DNA of 64,000 nt from Methylophilus sp. Leaf416 (GTDB taxonomy: Bacteria; Pseudomonadota; Gammaproteobacteria; Burkholderiales; Methylophilaceae): NCBI RefSeq assembly GCF_001424665.1, contig NZ_LMQS01000001.1, positions 435,225 through 499,224 on the forward strand. Reading direction: 5' to 3'. A program made the position numbers and the translations under genes. The notes below the pieces were generated by a model. That model saw only the letters and a program-made list of their open reading frames with translations, was not told the DNA's origin and made no database searches. Positions 38,410-47,900 of this stretch are shown here, piece by piece. How positions within the stretch are numbered: the stretch's first letter is position 1; each line of letters begins with the position of its first letter.

Positions 38410-39570
38410 ATGTTGAAAAAGTGGCTTAGCCGAGTGCTTGTCGTCATGTTACTTCCGATCCAGCTTTTTCCGAAATTAACCGATACGGTTAACGTTCGTT
38501 ACAAGGTTATTTTCCTCAATAACGTTTTCACCTTTGCTGGCCTTGTTTCCCTTGCAATGAGCGTGATCCGCTGGAATACCAATCCGTTTCTCGGCAAAGT
38601 CGACCTTTTATTCTCCTGTATCGCTTTTATCCTGCTATGGATACTGCACCGCCACCATAAACTGGTTGAATTAATTGCGAGCATTGCCCTCTGGCTATGT
38701 TTCGTACAATTTCTGATCGTGTTTTTTCTCGCCAACGGCAATCCAACTCGAAGCGGTCTGCTATTGCTGGTACTGGCTTCCGCTTTTTACCTCAAAGGTC
38801 GCAAAGCGGGGTATTCGATGCTGGCAATCATACTAGCTCTGGTGGTGGGCAATCATTTAACAGGAATGTTCCCTTCGGAATTCAATAACCTGGATATTCT
38901 CAGCCTGGGGTTTTACATGCTGGCCCAGTTTTTTATTATTCATAACTATGAAAGCCTGCGCGAAACACAAACCAACTACCTGAAAGCGTTAAATACGGAT
39001 CTGGAAGCCCTGGTTAAGCAACGCACCGAACAGCTGGCGGCCGTGAATTCGGCGCTGGAGAAAGAAAAAGAAAACCTGACCAGACTTTCCAGCACGGATC
39101 ATTTAACCGGCTTGAGCAATCGTCACCACTTCGAGACAGTATTTGCCGAATACTCTCCCGCTGCGCGTGGCAAAACGCCTGATGCGCTGATATTGATCGA
39201 TATCGATAATTTTAAAAAAATCAACGACACCTATGGGCATGTGCTGGGTGATAAGGTGCTGAAGAACGTGGCAGCATGCATTAAACAACATAGCCGGATT
39301 TCGGATATTGTCGTGCGCTGGGGTGGTGATGAGCTGATTGTGTATGCGCCTCGCACGTCACTCAAGCAAGCCTCTCAACTGGCTGAAAAGATGCGCAAAC
39401 AAATACATTTACTCAATATTAGCGAGATAGAGTCAATCACCATCAGCGCGGGGGTTGCCGCGATGCAAGCCGGTGATACACTCTCACACTTGCTGCACCG
39501 CGCTGACAATGCGCTGTATGAAGCCAAACAGGCCGGGCGTAACAATGTATATTCGGCTGAGTTAGGCTAA
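38410..39570 (+). CDS. Membrane diguanylate cyclase (GGDEF)
   Basis: The 386-residue protein has about six membrane helices in the first 190 residues, a coiled linker (ALVKQRTEQLAAVNSALEKEKEN) and a GGDEF domain with active site GGDEL and the inhibitory RxxD site (RISD) five residues before it. It should make c-di-GMP and be product-inhibited. GAGGAAAAACGG precedes the ATG. The membrane domain is not a known sensor; the signal is unknown. Confidence 0.9.
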   Translation: MLKKWLSRVLVVMLLPIQLFPKLTDTVNVRYKVIFLNNVFTFAGLVSLAMSVIRWNTNPFLGKVDLLFSCIAFILLWILHRHHKLVELIASIALWLCFVQFLIVFFLANGNPTRSGLLLLVLASAFYLKGRKAGYSMLAIILALVVGNHLTGMFPSEFNNLDILSLGFYMLAQFFIIHNYESLRETQTNYLKALNTDLEALVKQRTEQLAAVNSALEKEKENLTRLSSTDHLTGLSNRHHFETVFAEYSPAARGKTPDALILIDIDNFKKINDTYGHVLGDKVLKNVAACIKQHSRISDIVVRWGGDELIVYAPRTSLKQASQLAEKMRKQIHLLNISEIESITISAGVAAMQAGDTLSHLLHRADNALYEAKQAGRNNVYSAELG

Positions 39571-39618
39571 TGCGCTGTTGGAAAAAAGTACCTGACAACT
39601 CCGGATTTAGTTTTATTT

Positions 39619-40626
39619 ATGATGTTTAGATTCCCTGCCCTTGTTTTAGTCGTTTTCTTGCAGTTGATACTACTAAGCCCTGATTTATACGCGGAGCAAT
39701 GGCAAGCGGTTCAGGGCCGCGAAAAATTCCTGACTGTGTCCGTGGACCTGGACTCTCTGCAAGTCGGCCAGCTCGACGATATGATCCGCTTCAAATTAAG
39801 GGCGGACGATCATGATGACACCATCACTACCAAATACGTGCAGGCATCGTGCAGCGAATTTTCGATAGAAGCAGAACGTGAAGTGGTGTTTCATAAATCC
39901 ACTATGACTTCAGAAACACTGGACTGGAAAAATGATAACGCGTTAAAGAGCAGCGCTGAATCCTCCCAGGCCAGATTGTCATTCTGGGGATATACCCAGT
40001 CTTACGGGCAAGCGATTTCACTGGCATGCCGCAAGGTCGGCAATCGTGCGCCAGAGCGTTTGTTAAGCATGCCTGCTACCAGCGAACAGTGTGCAATGAC
40101 GAACCCGTTACGTAAAGTAGCGTGTGCCAGTCATGGCAGCTGGCGTGCCAATTACAAGTTATATATGTCGCGCTCGCATGATGTGATCCATAACTGCGGT
40201 ATTGCGGAAGACCGCATGACCAAACAGGCGGCATGGTTGTTGAAGAATGTCATGCGCTGCCAGAATGAAAGTTGCGGTAATGAGATTCTGGAGAACTGGA
40301 TACATAAACGCGGCGAAGATATTGCCAGCGTGATTCATATGCCGAAGAATGCCAGCTACAGCTGGAGCAGCCAGCAAGGCCCAGTATGCAAATCGCTCAA
40401 TCAGGCTGATCAGGCGATTGCAAGCATGCAAACTGAAGAGATTTACGCCAAGGCCAAATACCTGGGTTGCGTAAAACGCGAAACAGCCAGACTACGCGCT
40501 GCCAGCATCCCAAATGACATGCTTCCGCAGTTGGCTGAGCAATCATGCGAAAGCCAGTTTCAGGAATGGCATGAGACGATATCCAGGCAATCTGCCATGC
40601 TGGAAAAAACAACATCTCATTATTAA
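39619..40626 (+). CDS. Secreted Cys-rich protein of unknown function
   Basis: The 335-residue protein has a signal peptide (MMFRFPALVLVVFLQLILLSPDLYA) and ten cysteines in the mature part, spaced in pairs (for example CQNESC, QCAMT with VACASHG). This suggests disulfide-linked folding in the periplasm. The first 120 residues resemble the beta-strand start of surface-adhesin-like CNP1 proteins. No family name is offered. It shares a terminator with the convergent dsbB gene. Confidence 0.65.
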   Translation: MMFRFPALVLVVFLQLILLSPDLYAEQWQAVQGREKFLTVSVDLDSLQVGQLDDMIRFKLRADDHDDTITTKYVQASCSEFSIEAEREVVFHKSTMTSETLDWKNDNALKSSAESSQARLSFWGYTQSYGQAISLACRKVGNRAPERLLSMPATSEQCAMTNPLRKVACASHGSWRANYKLYMSRSHDVIHNCGIAEDRMTKQAAWLLKNVMRCQNESCGNEILENWIHKRGEDIASVIHMPKNASYSWSSQQGPVCKSLNQADQAIASMQTEEIYAKAKYLGCVKRETARLRAASIPNDMLPQLAEQSCESQFQEWHETISRQSAMLEKTTSHY

Positions 40627-40628
40627 TG

Positions 40629-40655
40629 AAAAAGGCGCTTTAAAAGCGCCTTTTT
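40629..40655. terminator. Bidirectional terminator between the Cys-rich protein and dsbB
   Basis: AAAGGCGCTT pairs with AAGCGCCTTT across a 3-4 base loop, with A before and TTTTT after. It sits between convergent stop codons (40626 and 40679). Confidence 0.88.
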
Positions 40656-40678
40656 CTATGCCGCCAGCAGAATAATCA

Positions 40679-41182
40679 TTAACGACTGCAACGTCTCGCA
40701 CGGAACAGGAACACTGCATACGTGCCAAAAGCTAAAAAGCTGATCAGCCCCAGTTGCGGCAAGGTCAGACCAAGGAAAGTCCAGTCAATCGCGGCACAAT
40801 CACCGGTACCACGAAACACCAGCGTCAAGGCTTTCTTCAGCGGGAAGTTTTCAAACATATAATCAAACCCCACGCCGCAGTCGGCAATGATTTCGTCTTT
40901 ATGTACTTGCAACCACCAGTGACGAATCGCCACGCCCACGCCGCCCAAAGCAGTCAATACCTCAACCACTGCCAGACCGGAACTTAACCAGGATTTGGGC
41001 GGTAGAAATGCATGCAGTAAAAACAGCACGCCTAAACTCATAAAAATAATGCGCTGTGAAATACACAGTGGACAAGGTTCGAGGTTGTAATGCACCTGGA
41101 TTGCCAACGCCAGCGCGACTATCCCGAAACAGGCCAGAAACCCTAACACGTAACCGCCTTTACCCTTAAACCATTGACACAT
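40679..41182 (-). CDS. dsbB: Disulfide bond formation protein B
   Basis: DsbB reoxidises DsbA and passes electrons to quinone. The 167-residue protein has four membrane helices, the first periplasmic Cys pair in EPCPLCISQR (CPLC) and the second pair in IIADCGVGF and GTGDCAAIDW. All four redox cysteines are present. It converges with a Cys-rich secreted protein gene, which may be one of its clients (inference). Confidence 0.95.
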   Translation of the reverse strand: MCQWFKGKGGYVLGFLACFGIVALALAIQVHYNLEPCPLCISQRIIFMSLGVLFLLHAFLPPKSWLSSGLAVVEVLTALGGVGVAIRHWWLQVHKDEIIADCGVGFDYMFENFPLKKALTLVFRGTGDCAAIDWTFLGLTLPQLGLISFLAFGTYAVFLFRARRCSR

Positions 41183-41288
41183 TGCCTGCTCCTGCGCATT
41201 GAATAAAATTGAATTGTAATGGATTAAGCGCTAATGCGGCTGCTGATGTAGACATGGGCCTGACTTTGATGAATGTTTGAAGCTGGCA

Positions 41289-42356
41289 TCAGGATGCGGC
41301 AGATATTGCATCACTCTCGCGCATGGCTGACTTTTGCCTGACCTCGTGATGTTTCTTTTTATAGTAGTGAGCAACCCGTTTCACATAATCACGTGTTTCA
41401 GGATATGGCGGAATACCTTTATGCCGTTGCACGGCATTTTCGCCCGCGTTGTAGGCTGCAGTCACCAACTCGACATCACCTTTAAAATGGCCGATTAGCC
41501 AGCGTAAATATGAAAGCCCGCCTTTGATATTCTGTTCAGGGTCATAAGCATCTTTAACATGGAACCTGGCCTGCGTGTCCGGCAATAATTGCATCAAGCC
41601 CTGCGCCTTCTTGCGTGAAGTCGCTTTCGGGTTAAAGCCAGACTCCACTGCGATTACCGCCATCGCCAGGTCAACATCTACACCATACTTGGGAGCATGC
41701 TTTTTCACTAACTGATAGACCGGGCCACGTTTGCGGTACAACACTTGTGCCGCAGAATTTTCATGCGCATGCATACATGCTGGCAGTTTTGCCAGTTCGG
41801 CATTGCCCGGCTCTTTATCCAGCCATTCCCTGGCCTCCCTATGTCCTTGTATGGCCGCCAAACTAAAAAAGCGTGCCGCAATATCATGATTCACTTCCAC
41901 ACCTTTGCCAGTGCTGTATAACCAACCCATGGCAAATTGTGCATCCGGGTCGCGCGCCTCGCCCGCGAGCGCACAATAATGCGTGTAGGCTTGCTCATAA
42001 CTGCCAAGGCCCAAGGCATTTTTAGTACCTGAAGCGAGGCTGATTTGCAGCTTGATAAATTGCTTGTAAGCATCATTCTGCATTTTTGACTGCTCACGGG
42101 TATAAGTGGTGTTTGGCTCAATGACTGCTGGCATATCATCTACTTCAATCTCTTTCGCAGGTTGGGATGTAGCAGCTTCATCAATCGCAGGCTCACTTAT
42201 ACCAGGCTGGCTGACGACAGCCTCGTCATCCGCCATAGACGCCAACGACCATAGCGCAAAAAAAGCTATCACCAACCAGGTTGTAAACCAGGTCTTAGTC
42301 GTAAGCAAAATGAATTTATATAGAGAATAGGAATTTGTGTTTTGGCTAGCTCGCAT
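41289..42356 (-). CDS. Lytic transglycosylase (SLT domain)
   Basis: The protein of about 355 residues has a membrane-anchor or signal helix (WFTTWLVIAFFALWSLASMA), a Pro/Ala-rich stretch, Sel1-like helices (DAQFAMGWLYSTGKGVEVNHDIAARFF) and a C-terminal SLT domain. The catalytic Glu lies in MAVIAVESGFNPKATSRKKA; QGLMQLLP and AAYNAGENAVQ follow. It cleaves peptidoglycan to 1,6-anhydro products. Start at 42356 is tentative; no strong ribosome site is present. Confidence 0.9.
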   Translation of the reverse strand: MRASQNTNSYSLYKFILLTTKTWFTTWLVIAFFALWSLASMADDEAVVSQPGISEPAIDEAATSQPAKEIEVDDMPAVIEPNTTYTREQSKMQNDAYKQFIKLQISLASGTKNALGLGSYEQAYTHYCALAGEARDPDAQFAMGWLYSTGKGVEVNHDIAARFFSLAAIQGHREAREWLDKEPGNAELAKLPACMHAHENSAAQVLYRKRGPVYQLVKKHAPKYGVDVDLAMAVIAVESGFNPKATSRKKAQGLMQLLPDTQARFHVKDAYDPEQNIKGGLSYLRWLIGHFKGDVELVTAAYNAGENAVQRHKGIPPYPETRDYVKRVAHYYKKKHHEVRQKSAMRESDAISAAS

Positions 42357-42566
42357 TGTTTGACACCATATTAAATATCGCAATGCCCCACTCTTTAAAA
42401 GACCTCGAGGAGCTGACAAAGTGCCAACTACATTTGTTAAAGAGTGCGAAAAACATGATTAAAATTTGTTTTTATAATTTCTAAATGGCTGGTGGTGTAC
42501 TGAAAACCTTGCCGGTTTTATAGAAAAATAGCCAAACTGCAATCAGCTGTTGGATAATGTAGGCCT

Positions 42567-43793
42567 ATGGCTAGTTTGTTATCGACGTCTTCCAAGCAAC
42601 TCTTGAGTGTCAGTGACCTGACGCGTTTAACTAAAGAATTACTCGAGACCAGTTTTCCGTTGTTCTGGGTCAGTGGCGAAATTTCCAATTTCACCCGTGC
42701 GGCCAGTGGTCACTGGTACTTTTCGCTCAAGGATGCCAAAGCACAAGTCCGTTGCGTGATGTTTAAAGGGCGCAACAGCCTGGTGGAAAGCATGCCGCGC
42801 GAAGGTGATTCGATAGAAGCGCGCGCAACGGTGACACTGTATGAAGCGCGTGGTGATTTCCAGCTGACCATCGAGTTCATGCAACCGGCCGGTTTAGGGC
42901 GCTTGTACGAAGCTTATGAGCAACTAAAACAGCGCTTGCAGGCCGAGGGCTTATTTGACCAGTCTCGCAAGCAACTTATCCCCGGCGACCCGCATACCAT
43001 CGGCGTCGTTACTTCTCCCGATGCAGCGGCGTTGCGCGATGTGATCACGGCGATACGCCGACGCCACCCTGGCATTGCGGTAATCGTTTACCCGACGCCA
43101 GTGCAAGGCAAAGGCTCGGCCGAGCTGATTGCGAATGCCATCCGCCTGGCCGATCAGCGACAAGAAGTTGATACGCTACTGATTTGCCGTGGCGGCGGGA
43201 GTATTGAAGATTTATGGTCATTTAACGAAGAAGTCGTAGCGCGAGCAATTGCCGATTGCCGCCTGCCGACCATCAGCGGCGTGGGCCATGAAACCGATTT
43301 CACCATTGCTGACTTTGTCGCTGATTTGCGTGCTGCCACGCCTACCGCGGCGGCAGAACTGGCCTGCCCGGATCAGTCGCAATTGCGTTTACAGGTTTCC
43401 CAATTACAACAAAGACTGATGCGAGCCATGCAATCCCTGTTGCAAAAACAGGCACAAACGCTGGATTATTTATCGCGCAGGATGATTTCACCGGCGCAGC
43501 AGTTACAGCAGCAAAAGCAATCCCTGGAGCAATGGCAACACCGTTTGCAATTAGCCATGCAACATCTTTTGAATAAACAATTACGGCGGCTGGACCATTT
43601 TTCGACCAGCCTGCAACAGCTGAATCCGCATCAGGTACTGGCGCGTGGCTATGCCATTGTGCAAAAAACGGATGGTCATGCAGTCACAGATTCCCGGCAA
43701 CTGACTTCGCAGGAACCCTTGCATGTCACTTTATACAATGGATCGGCAGAAGTGGTGGTTACCGAGATCCACCAGCCAGATCAGCAATCCTGA
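42567..43793 (+). CDS. xseA: Exodeoxyribonuclease VII large subunit
   Basis: The 408-residue protein has an N-terminal OB fold (FPLFWVSGEISNFTRAASGHWYFSLKD, about residues 30-57), the catalytic region (GVVTSPDAAALRDVI, then LICRGGGSIEDLWSFNEE) and a coiled-coil C-terminal half (QQLQQQKQSLEQWQHRLQL), as in E. coli XseA. The enzyme degrades single-stranded DNA with XseB. xseB is not in the window. The ribosome site is weak. Confidence 0.95.
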   Translation: MASLLSTSSKQLLSVSDLTRLTKELLETSFPLFWVSGEISNFTRAASGHWYFSLKDAKAQVRCVMFKGRNSLVESMPREGDSIEARATVTLYEARGDFQLTIEFMQPAGLGRLYEAYEQLKQRLQAEGLFDQSRKQLIPGDPHTIGVVTSPDAAALRDVITAIRRRHPGIAVIVYPTPVQGKGSAELIANAIRLADQRQEVDTLLICRGGGSIEDLWSFNEEVVARAIADCRLPTISGVGHETDFTIADFVADLRAATPTAAAELACPDQSQLRLQVSQLQQRLMRAMQSLLQKQAQTLDYLSRRMISPAQQLQQQKQSLEQWQHRLQLAMQHLLNKQLRRLDHFSTSLQQLNPHQVLARGYAIVQKTDGHAVTDSRQLTSQEPLHVTLYNGSAEVVVTEIHQPDQQS

Positions 43794-43919
43794 TTACCTT
43801 GCGGATAATTGAAAAATTTACAAACTCTTAACACAGGGCACACAGGCGCGGCTGCAAAAGTCATTGGTTAAGCTGTCAAATTGACAGATAATAAACGTTT
43901 GCTTTACGTAGTTCACACA

Positions 43920-45803
43920 ATGGACAATACAAAAAGTCAGCCTGCGGCATTGCATACCATGGCACTTGCCGCCCTCGGGGTCGTATTTGGTGATATCGGA
44001 ACCAGCCCCCTCTACACGATGAAAGAAGTATTTGCGGTAGGTCATCACCCATTACTACTCACACAAGATAACGTTTACGGTATTTTATCGTTAATAACCT
44101 GGGCACTCCTGCTCATTGTTTCCTTCAAATATGTAGCCTTTATCATGCGGGCGGATAACCGCGGTGAAGGCGGGATCATGGCCTTGCTATCCCTTGCCAG
44201 CCGCTATGCAGGTGGTGAACCGGAGCAAAGAAAGCGCATTATGATGCTGGGTATTATCGGCGCCTGCATGTTTTATGCAGATGGCATGATTACCCCGGCG
44301 ATTTCAGTATTATCCGCAGTCGAAGGCCTGGAAGTCGCCGCCCCGCAACTGGATAACTGGATAGTCCCCATCACCTTGCTGGTCCTGTTTTTACTGTTTT
44401 GGGCGCAGAGTAAAGGCACCGCGGTGATGGGCGCGTTTTTTGGCCCTATCATGCTGACATGGTTTGCGGTGCTGGGTATTTTAGGCGCAATTAACATTAG
44501 TCATCACCCCGAAATTCTCAAAGCACTGAGTCCTTATTACGCTTTCCTGTTTTTTAGTACCCAACCCAAGATTGCGTTTATTGCCTTAGGTGCGGTAGTA
44601 CTGGCGGTCACAGGTGCCGAAGCACTATATGCCGATATGGGGCACTTTGGCCGCAAACCGATACGATTGGCCTGGTTCCTATTCGTATTGCCTGCCTTAA
44701 TCTGCAACTACTTCGGCCAGGGCGCATTGATTCTTTCCGAACCTGACTCTATCCAGAACCCGTTTTATCACCTTGCCCCCGACTGGGCTCTTTTCCCACT
44801 GATTATCCTGGCGACCCTGGCCACAGTGATTGCCTCACAAGCCGTGATCACGGGCGCATTCTCTGTCTCCCGCCAGGCCTTGCAGCTTGGCTTTATCCCG
44901 CGCATGCACGTTGCGCATACCTCTGAACAAACCGAAGGCCAGGTCTATATGCCGAGGGTAAACTGGGGCTTGATGATTGCGACCATGGGGCTGGTACTGA
45001 TTTTTGGCAGTTCCGGTGACCTGGCTGCTGCTTACGGCATTGCCGTGACTGGCGACATGGTGATTACCACCCTGCTGGCAGCAGTGGTTTTCCATCATTT
45101 GTGGGGGTGGAGCAAGTTCAAAACCGCCTGCCTGATTTCACTGTTCCTGGTCATTGATCTGTCTTTCTTTACCGCCAACATCCTGAAAATTCCTGATGGT
45201 GGCTGGGTGCCGCTGTTGATGGGTCTGATCATCTTCACCCTGATGCGCACATGGAAAACCGGCCGCGCTTTGTTATACAGTACCCTCAAATCAGAATCGA
45301 TGGAGCTGGTACCGTTTATTAAAGCGATAGGTGCGCACCCGCCTGCACGCGTCAACGGCGCCGGTGTATTCATGACACCTAACCCGGACGGTGTGCCGCA
45401 TGCACTGTTACACAACCTGAAACACAACAAGGTATTGCATGACAGCGTCGTGATTTTGACAGTACGTTTTGAAGATTACCCTTACACCAACAGGGAAGAA
45501 CGCGTATTGGTTGAGAATCTGGACTTTGGGTTTTATCGCGTCACCATCCGCTATGGCTACATGGATGAACCGGATTTGCCGCGTGACCTGGCATTGACCG
45601 AAGCACAAGGTTTGATACTGGATGCCATGGACACCTCTTTCTTCGTTGGTAAAGAAAGTCTGATTGTGTCTGACAAGCCAGGCATGGCCTTCTGGCGCAA
45701 AAAAATATTTATTGGTTTGTTCAGGACGGCAGAAACCATTACCAACCAGTTCAAATTACCGCCTAACCGGGTGGTTGAATTGGGGTCACAAGTAAAAATT
45801 TAA
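43920..45803 (+). CDS. kup: Kup potassium uptake protein
   Basis: The 627-residue protein has twelve membrane helices and the Kup signature GVVFGDIGTSPLYT. A C-terminal cytoplasmic region follows. It is a K+/H+ symporter for low-affinity or constitutive K+ uptake. The start at 43920 (MDNTKS) gives the normal family length; a TTG 13 codons upstream is unlikely. Confidence 0.95.
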   Translation: MDNTKSQPAALHTMALAALGVVFGDIGTSPLYTMKEVFAVGHHPLLLTQDNVYGILSLITWALLLIVSFKYVAFIMRADNRGEGGIMALLSLASRYAGGEPEQRKRIMMLGIIGACMFYADGMITPAISVLSAVEGLEVAAPQLDNWIVPITLLVLFLLFWAQSKGTAVMGAFFGPIMLTWFAVLGILGAINISHHPEILKALSPYYAFLFFSTQPKIAFIALGAVVLAVTGAEALYADMGHFGRKPIRLAWFLFVLPALICNYFGQGALILSEPDSIQNPFYHLAPDWALFPLIILATLATVIASQAVITGAFSVSRQALQLGFIPRMHVAHTSEQTEGQVYMPRVNWGLMIATMGLVLIFGSSGDLAAAYGIAVTGDMVITTLLAAVVFHHLWGWSKFKTACLISLFLVIDLSFFTANILKIPDGGWVPLLMGLIIFTLMRTWKTGRALLYSTLKSESMELVPFIKAIGAHPPARVNGAGVFMTPNPDGVPHALLHNLKHNKVLHDSVVILTVRFEDYPYTNREERVLVENLDFGFYRVTIRYGYMDEPDLPRDLALTEAQGLILDAMDTSFFVGKESLIVSDKPGMAFWRKKIFIGLFRTAETITNQFKLPPNRVVELGSQVKI

Positions 45804-45897
45804 GTTGGTCAACATGACTGTGTCACACTAGAATGTTATAAAAAATAACCCGTATCCAGTCTGGGTGTATTCCGGTACCGAGAAAGGAAAAACTTTA

Positions 45898-46725
45898 ATG
45901 TCCATGATAACAACCACATCGATCAAAACAACTTCCATCGCCATTTTGTGTGCCATGCTTTCCGCTTGTGCCAGCACCACGAATAACAGCGTATCCGGCG
46001 TGCAGCGCAGCCAGCTGCTGCTGTTGCCGACAAGTACCGTGAACCAAATGTCCTCGCAGTCATACACAGAAACTTTGCAGGTAGCGAAGAAAAATAACAC
46101 CCTCAATGCTGACAAGGCGCTATTGACGCGTGTCACCACTATCTCCAACCGGCTGATTGCGCAGGTAGGTGTTTTCCGCCCGGATGCGGCGCAATGGAAA
46201 TGGGAAGTGAACGTCGAAAAAAATGACCAGCTGAACGCCTACTGTATGCCTGGCGGCAAAATCATGGTGTTCTCTGGCCTGGCTGAAAAACTCAAAGCAA
46301 CTGATGATGAATTAGCCGCAGTGATCGGCCACGAAATTGCCCACGCCCTGCGTGAACACGGTCGTGAACGTATGTCGCAAGCTTATATACAGCAATTTGG
46401 CTTGCAGGCGCTGGCTACCGTAGTGGGCGGTACCGCCGGTAATATGGCGGCACAGGGTGCCGGGCTTGGCAGCCAATTACTGTTCTCCATGCCAAATGGC
46501 AGGGAGCAGGAGCGCGAAGCTGACCGTATGGGACTGGAGCTGGCAGCCCGCGCTGGCTACAACCCGGAAGCGGCGGTAAGTTTATGGAAAAAAATGATGG
46601 CGGCTAATAAAGAAGCGCCACCAGAATTTTTAAGTACCCACCCTTCCAGCGAAAATCGCATTAAGGATTTGCAGGCGCTGACTCCTAAAGTCATGCCACT
46701 CTACCTGGCGGCGAAGTCTAAATAA
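45898..46725 (+). CDS. M48 family metalloprotease lipoprotein (LoiP/YcaL-like)
   Basis: The 275-residue protein has a lipobox (CAMLSACAST) and the M48 zinc motif HEIAHALREHG, with the third ligand Glu in EREADRMGLELA. It is a BepA/LoiP/YcaL-type periplasmic protease facing outer-membrane quality control. AAGGAA precedes the ATG at 45898; a second ATG two codons later is possible. A terminator follows. Confidence 0.92.
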   Translation: MSMITTTSIKTTSIAILCAMLSACASTTNNSVSGVQRSQLLLLPTSTVNQMSSQSYTETLQVAKKNNTLNADKALLTRVTTISNRLIAQVGVFRPDAAQWKWEVNVEKNDQLNAYCMPGGKIMVFSGLAEKLKATDDELAAVIGHEIAHALREHGRERMSQAYIQQFGLQALATVVGGTAGNMAAQGAGLGSQLLFSMPNGREQEREADRMGLELAARAGYNPEAAVSLWKKMMAANKEAPPEFLSTHPSSENRIKDLQALTPKVMPLYLAAKSK

Positions 46726-46769
46726 CTTCCCCCGGCTTGGGATAAGCCTGCCACATTCAATCAGCACTA

Positions 46770-46803
46770 AAACCCCGAAATTAGGTTAAAATTTCGGGTT
46801 TTA
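46770..46803 (+). terminator. Terminator after the M48 gene
   Basis: CCCGAAAT at 46774-46781 pairs with ATTTCGGG at 46791-46798 across a 9-base loop, with AAAA before and TTTTAC after. It separates the protease from dapD. Confidence 0.8.
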
Positions 46804-46829
46804 CTCCTCCCTATCATTTAGAGAACATC

Positions 46830-47657
46830 ATGGATCCACGTCTAAGTATTATCGAGGCGGCTTTTGAAGACCGCGCCAACATCAACCCTGCAAATGCATC
46901 TGCAGAAATCAAGCAAACTGTTGCTTCCATTCTTGATGACCTCGACGCTGGTAAATTGCGCGTGGCCAGCCGTATCGGCGACACCCAGCAATGGGAAACC
47001 CATCAATGGCTGAAAAAAGCCGTGCTGCTGTCTTTCCGCCTGAAAGATAACTACCTGATGGATGATGGCGTTACCCGTTACTTCGACAAAGTGGACCCGA
47101 AATTCGCGGACTATACCGAAGAAGATTTTAAAGCTGGCGGTTTCCGCGTTGTGCCAAATGCCATCGTGCGCAAAGGCTCATTTATTGCTAAAAATACTGT
47201 GTTGATGCCTTCATACGTCAACATCGGCGCCTATGTCGGCGAAGGCTCCATGGTGGACACCTGGGCGACTGTCGGTTCATGTGCGCAAATCGGTAAAAAC
47301 GTACATTTGTCTGGCGGCGTTGGTATTGGCGGTGTGCTGGAACCAGTGCAAGCTGGCCCTACCATTATTGGCGACAACTGTTTCGTCGGTGCACGCTCTG
47401 AAGTGGTTGAAGGCGTAGTGGTTGAAGACAACTGTGTGATTTCAATGGGTGTTTATATTGGCCAATCAACCAAAATCTATGACCGCGAAACTGGCGAAGT
47501 GCATTATGGTCGCGTACCAGCCGGGTCAGTAGTCGTTTCCGGCAACCTGCCTTCCAGCGATGGCAAGTACAGCCTTTATTGCGCAGTGATCGTGAAAAAA
47601 GTTGATGCCAAAACATTAAGCAAAGTCGGCATCAACGAATTGCTACGCGGCATCTAA
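46830..47657 (+). CDS. dapD: Tetrahydrodipicolinate N-succinyltransferase
   Basis: DapD succinylates tetrahydrodipicolinate in the lysine/diaminopimelate pathway. The 275-residue protein has the N-terminal helices and a left-handed beta-helix of hexapeptide repeats ([23 protein letters not shown], about residues 133-155; [16 protein letters not shown]). dapE, for the next acylated steps, is 2.8 kb downstream on the same strand. An upstream 104-bp gap carries a terminator and a likely promoter. Confidence 0.96.
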   Translation: MDPRLSIIEAAFEDRANINPANASAEIKQTVASILDDLDAGKLRVASRIGDTQQWETHQWLKKAVLLSFRLKDNYLMDDGVTRYFDKVDPKFADYTEEDFKAGGFRVVPNAIVRKGSFIAKNTVLMPSYVNIGAYVGEGSMVDTWATVGSCAQIGKNVHLSGGVGIGGVLEPVQAGPTIIGDNCFVGARSEVVEGVVVEDNCVISMGVYIGQSTKIYDRETGEVHYGRVPAGSVVVSGNLPSSDGKYSLYCAVIVKKVDAKTLSKVGINELLRGI

Positions 47658-47900
47658 ATTCTGCAGCGGGAATCACTTAAATAATAGTCTCAGGAACGAT
47701 GCGCTGAGACTTAGAAACTTAAGCTCAAGTTATCAGCGCAACCAGTCGTTATAACAGTGATTCTCGTTAATGCATAGGCGAAGACGAGATTTGAGGATGG
47801 AGAAATAGAGTAGCAGTAAATTAATCAGGCTATAAAGCACAAGCAGTAAAGTAGTAGTGTCACAACACCAAAAATCAAAATAATCGTGAATCACTCATTT

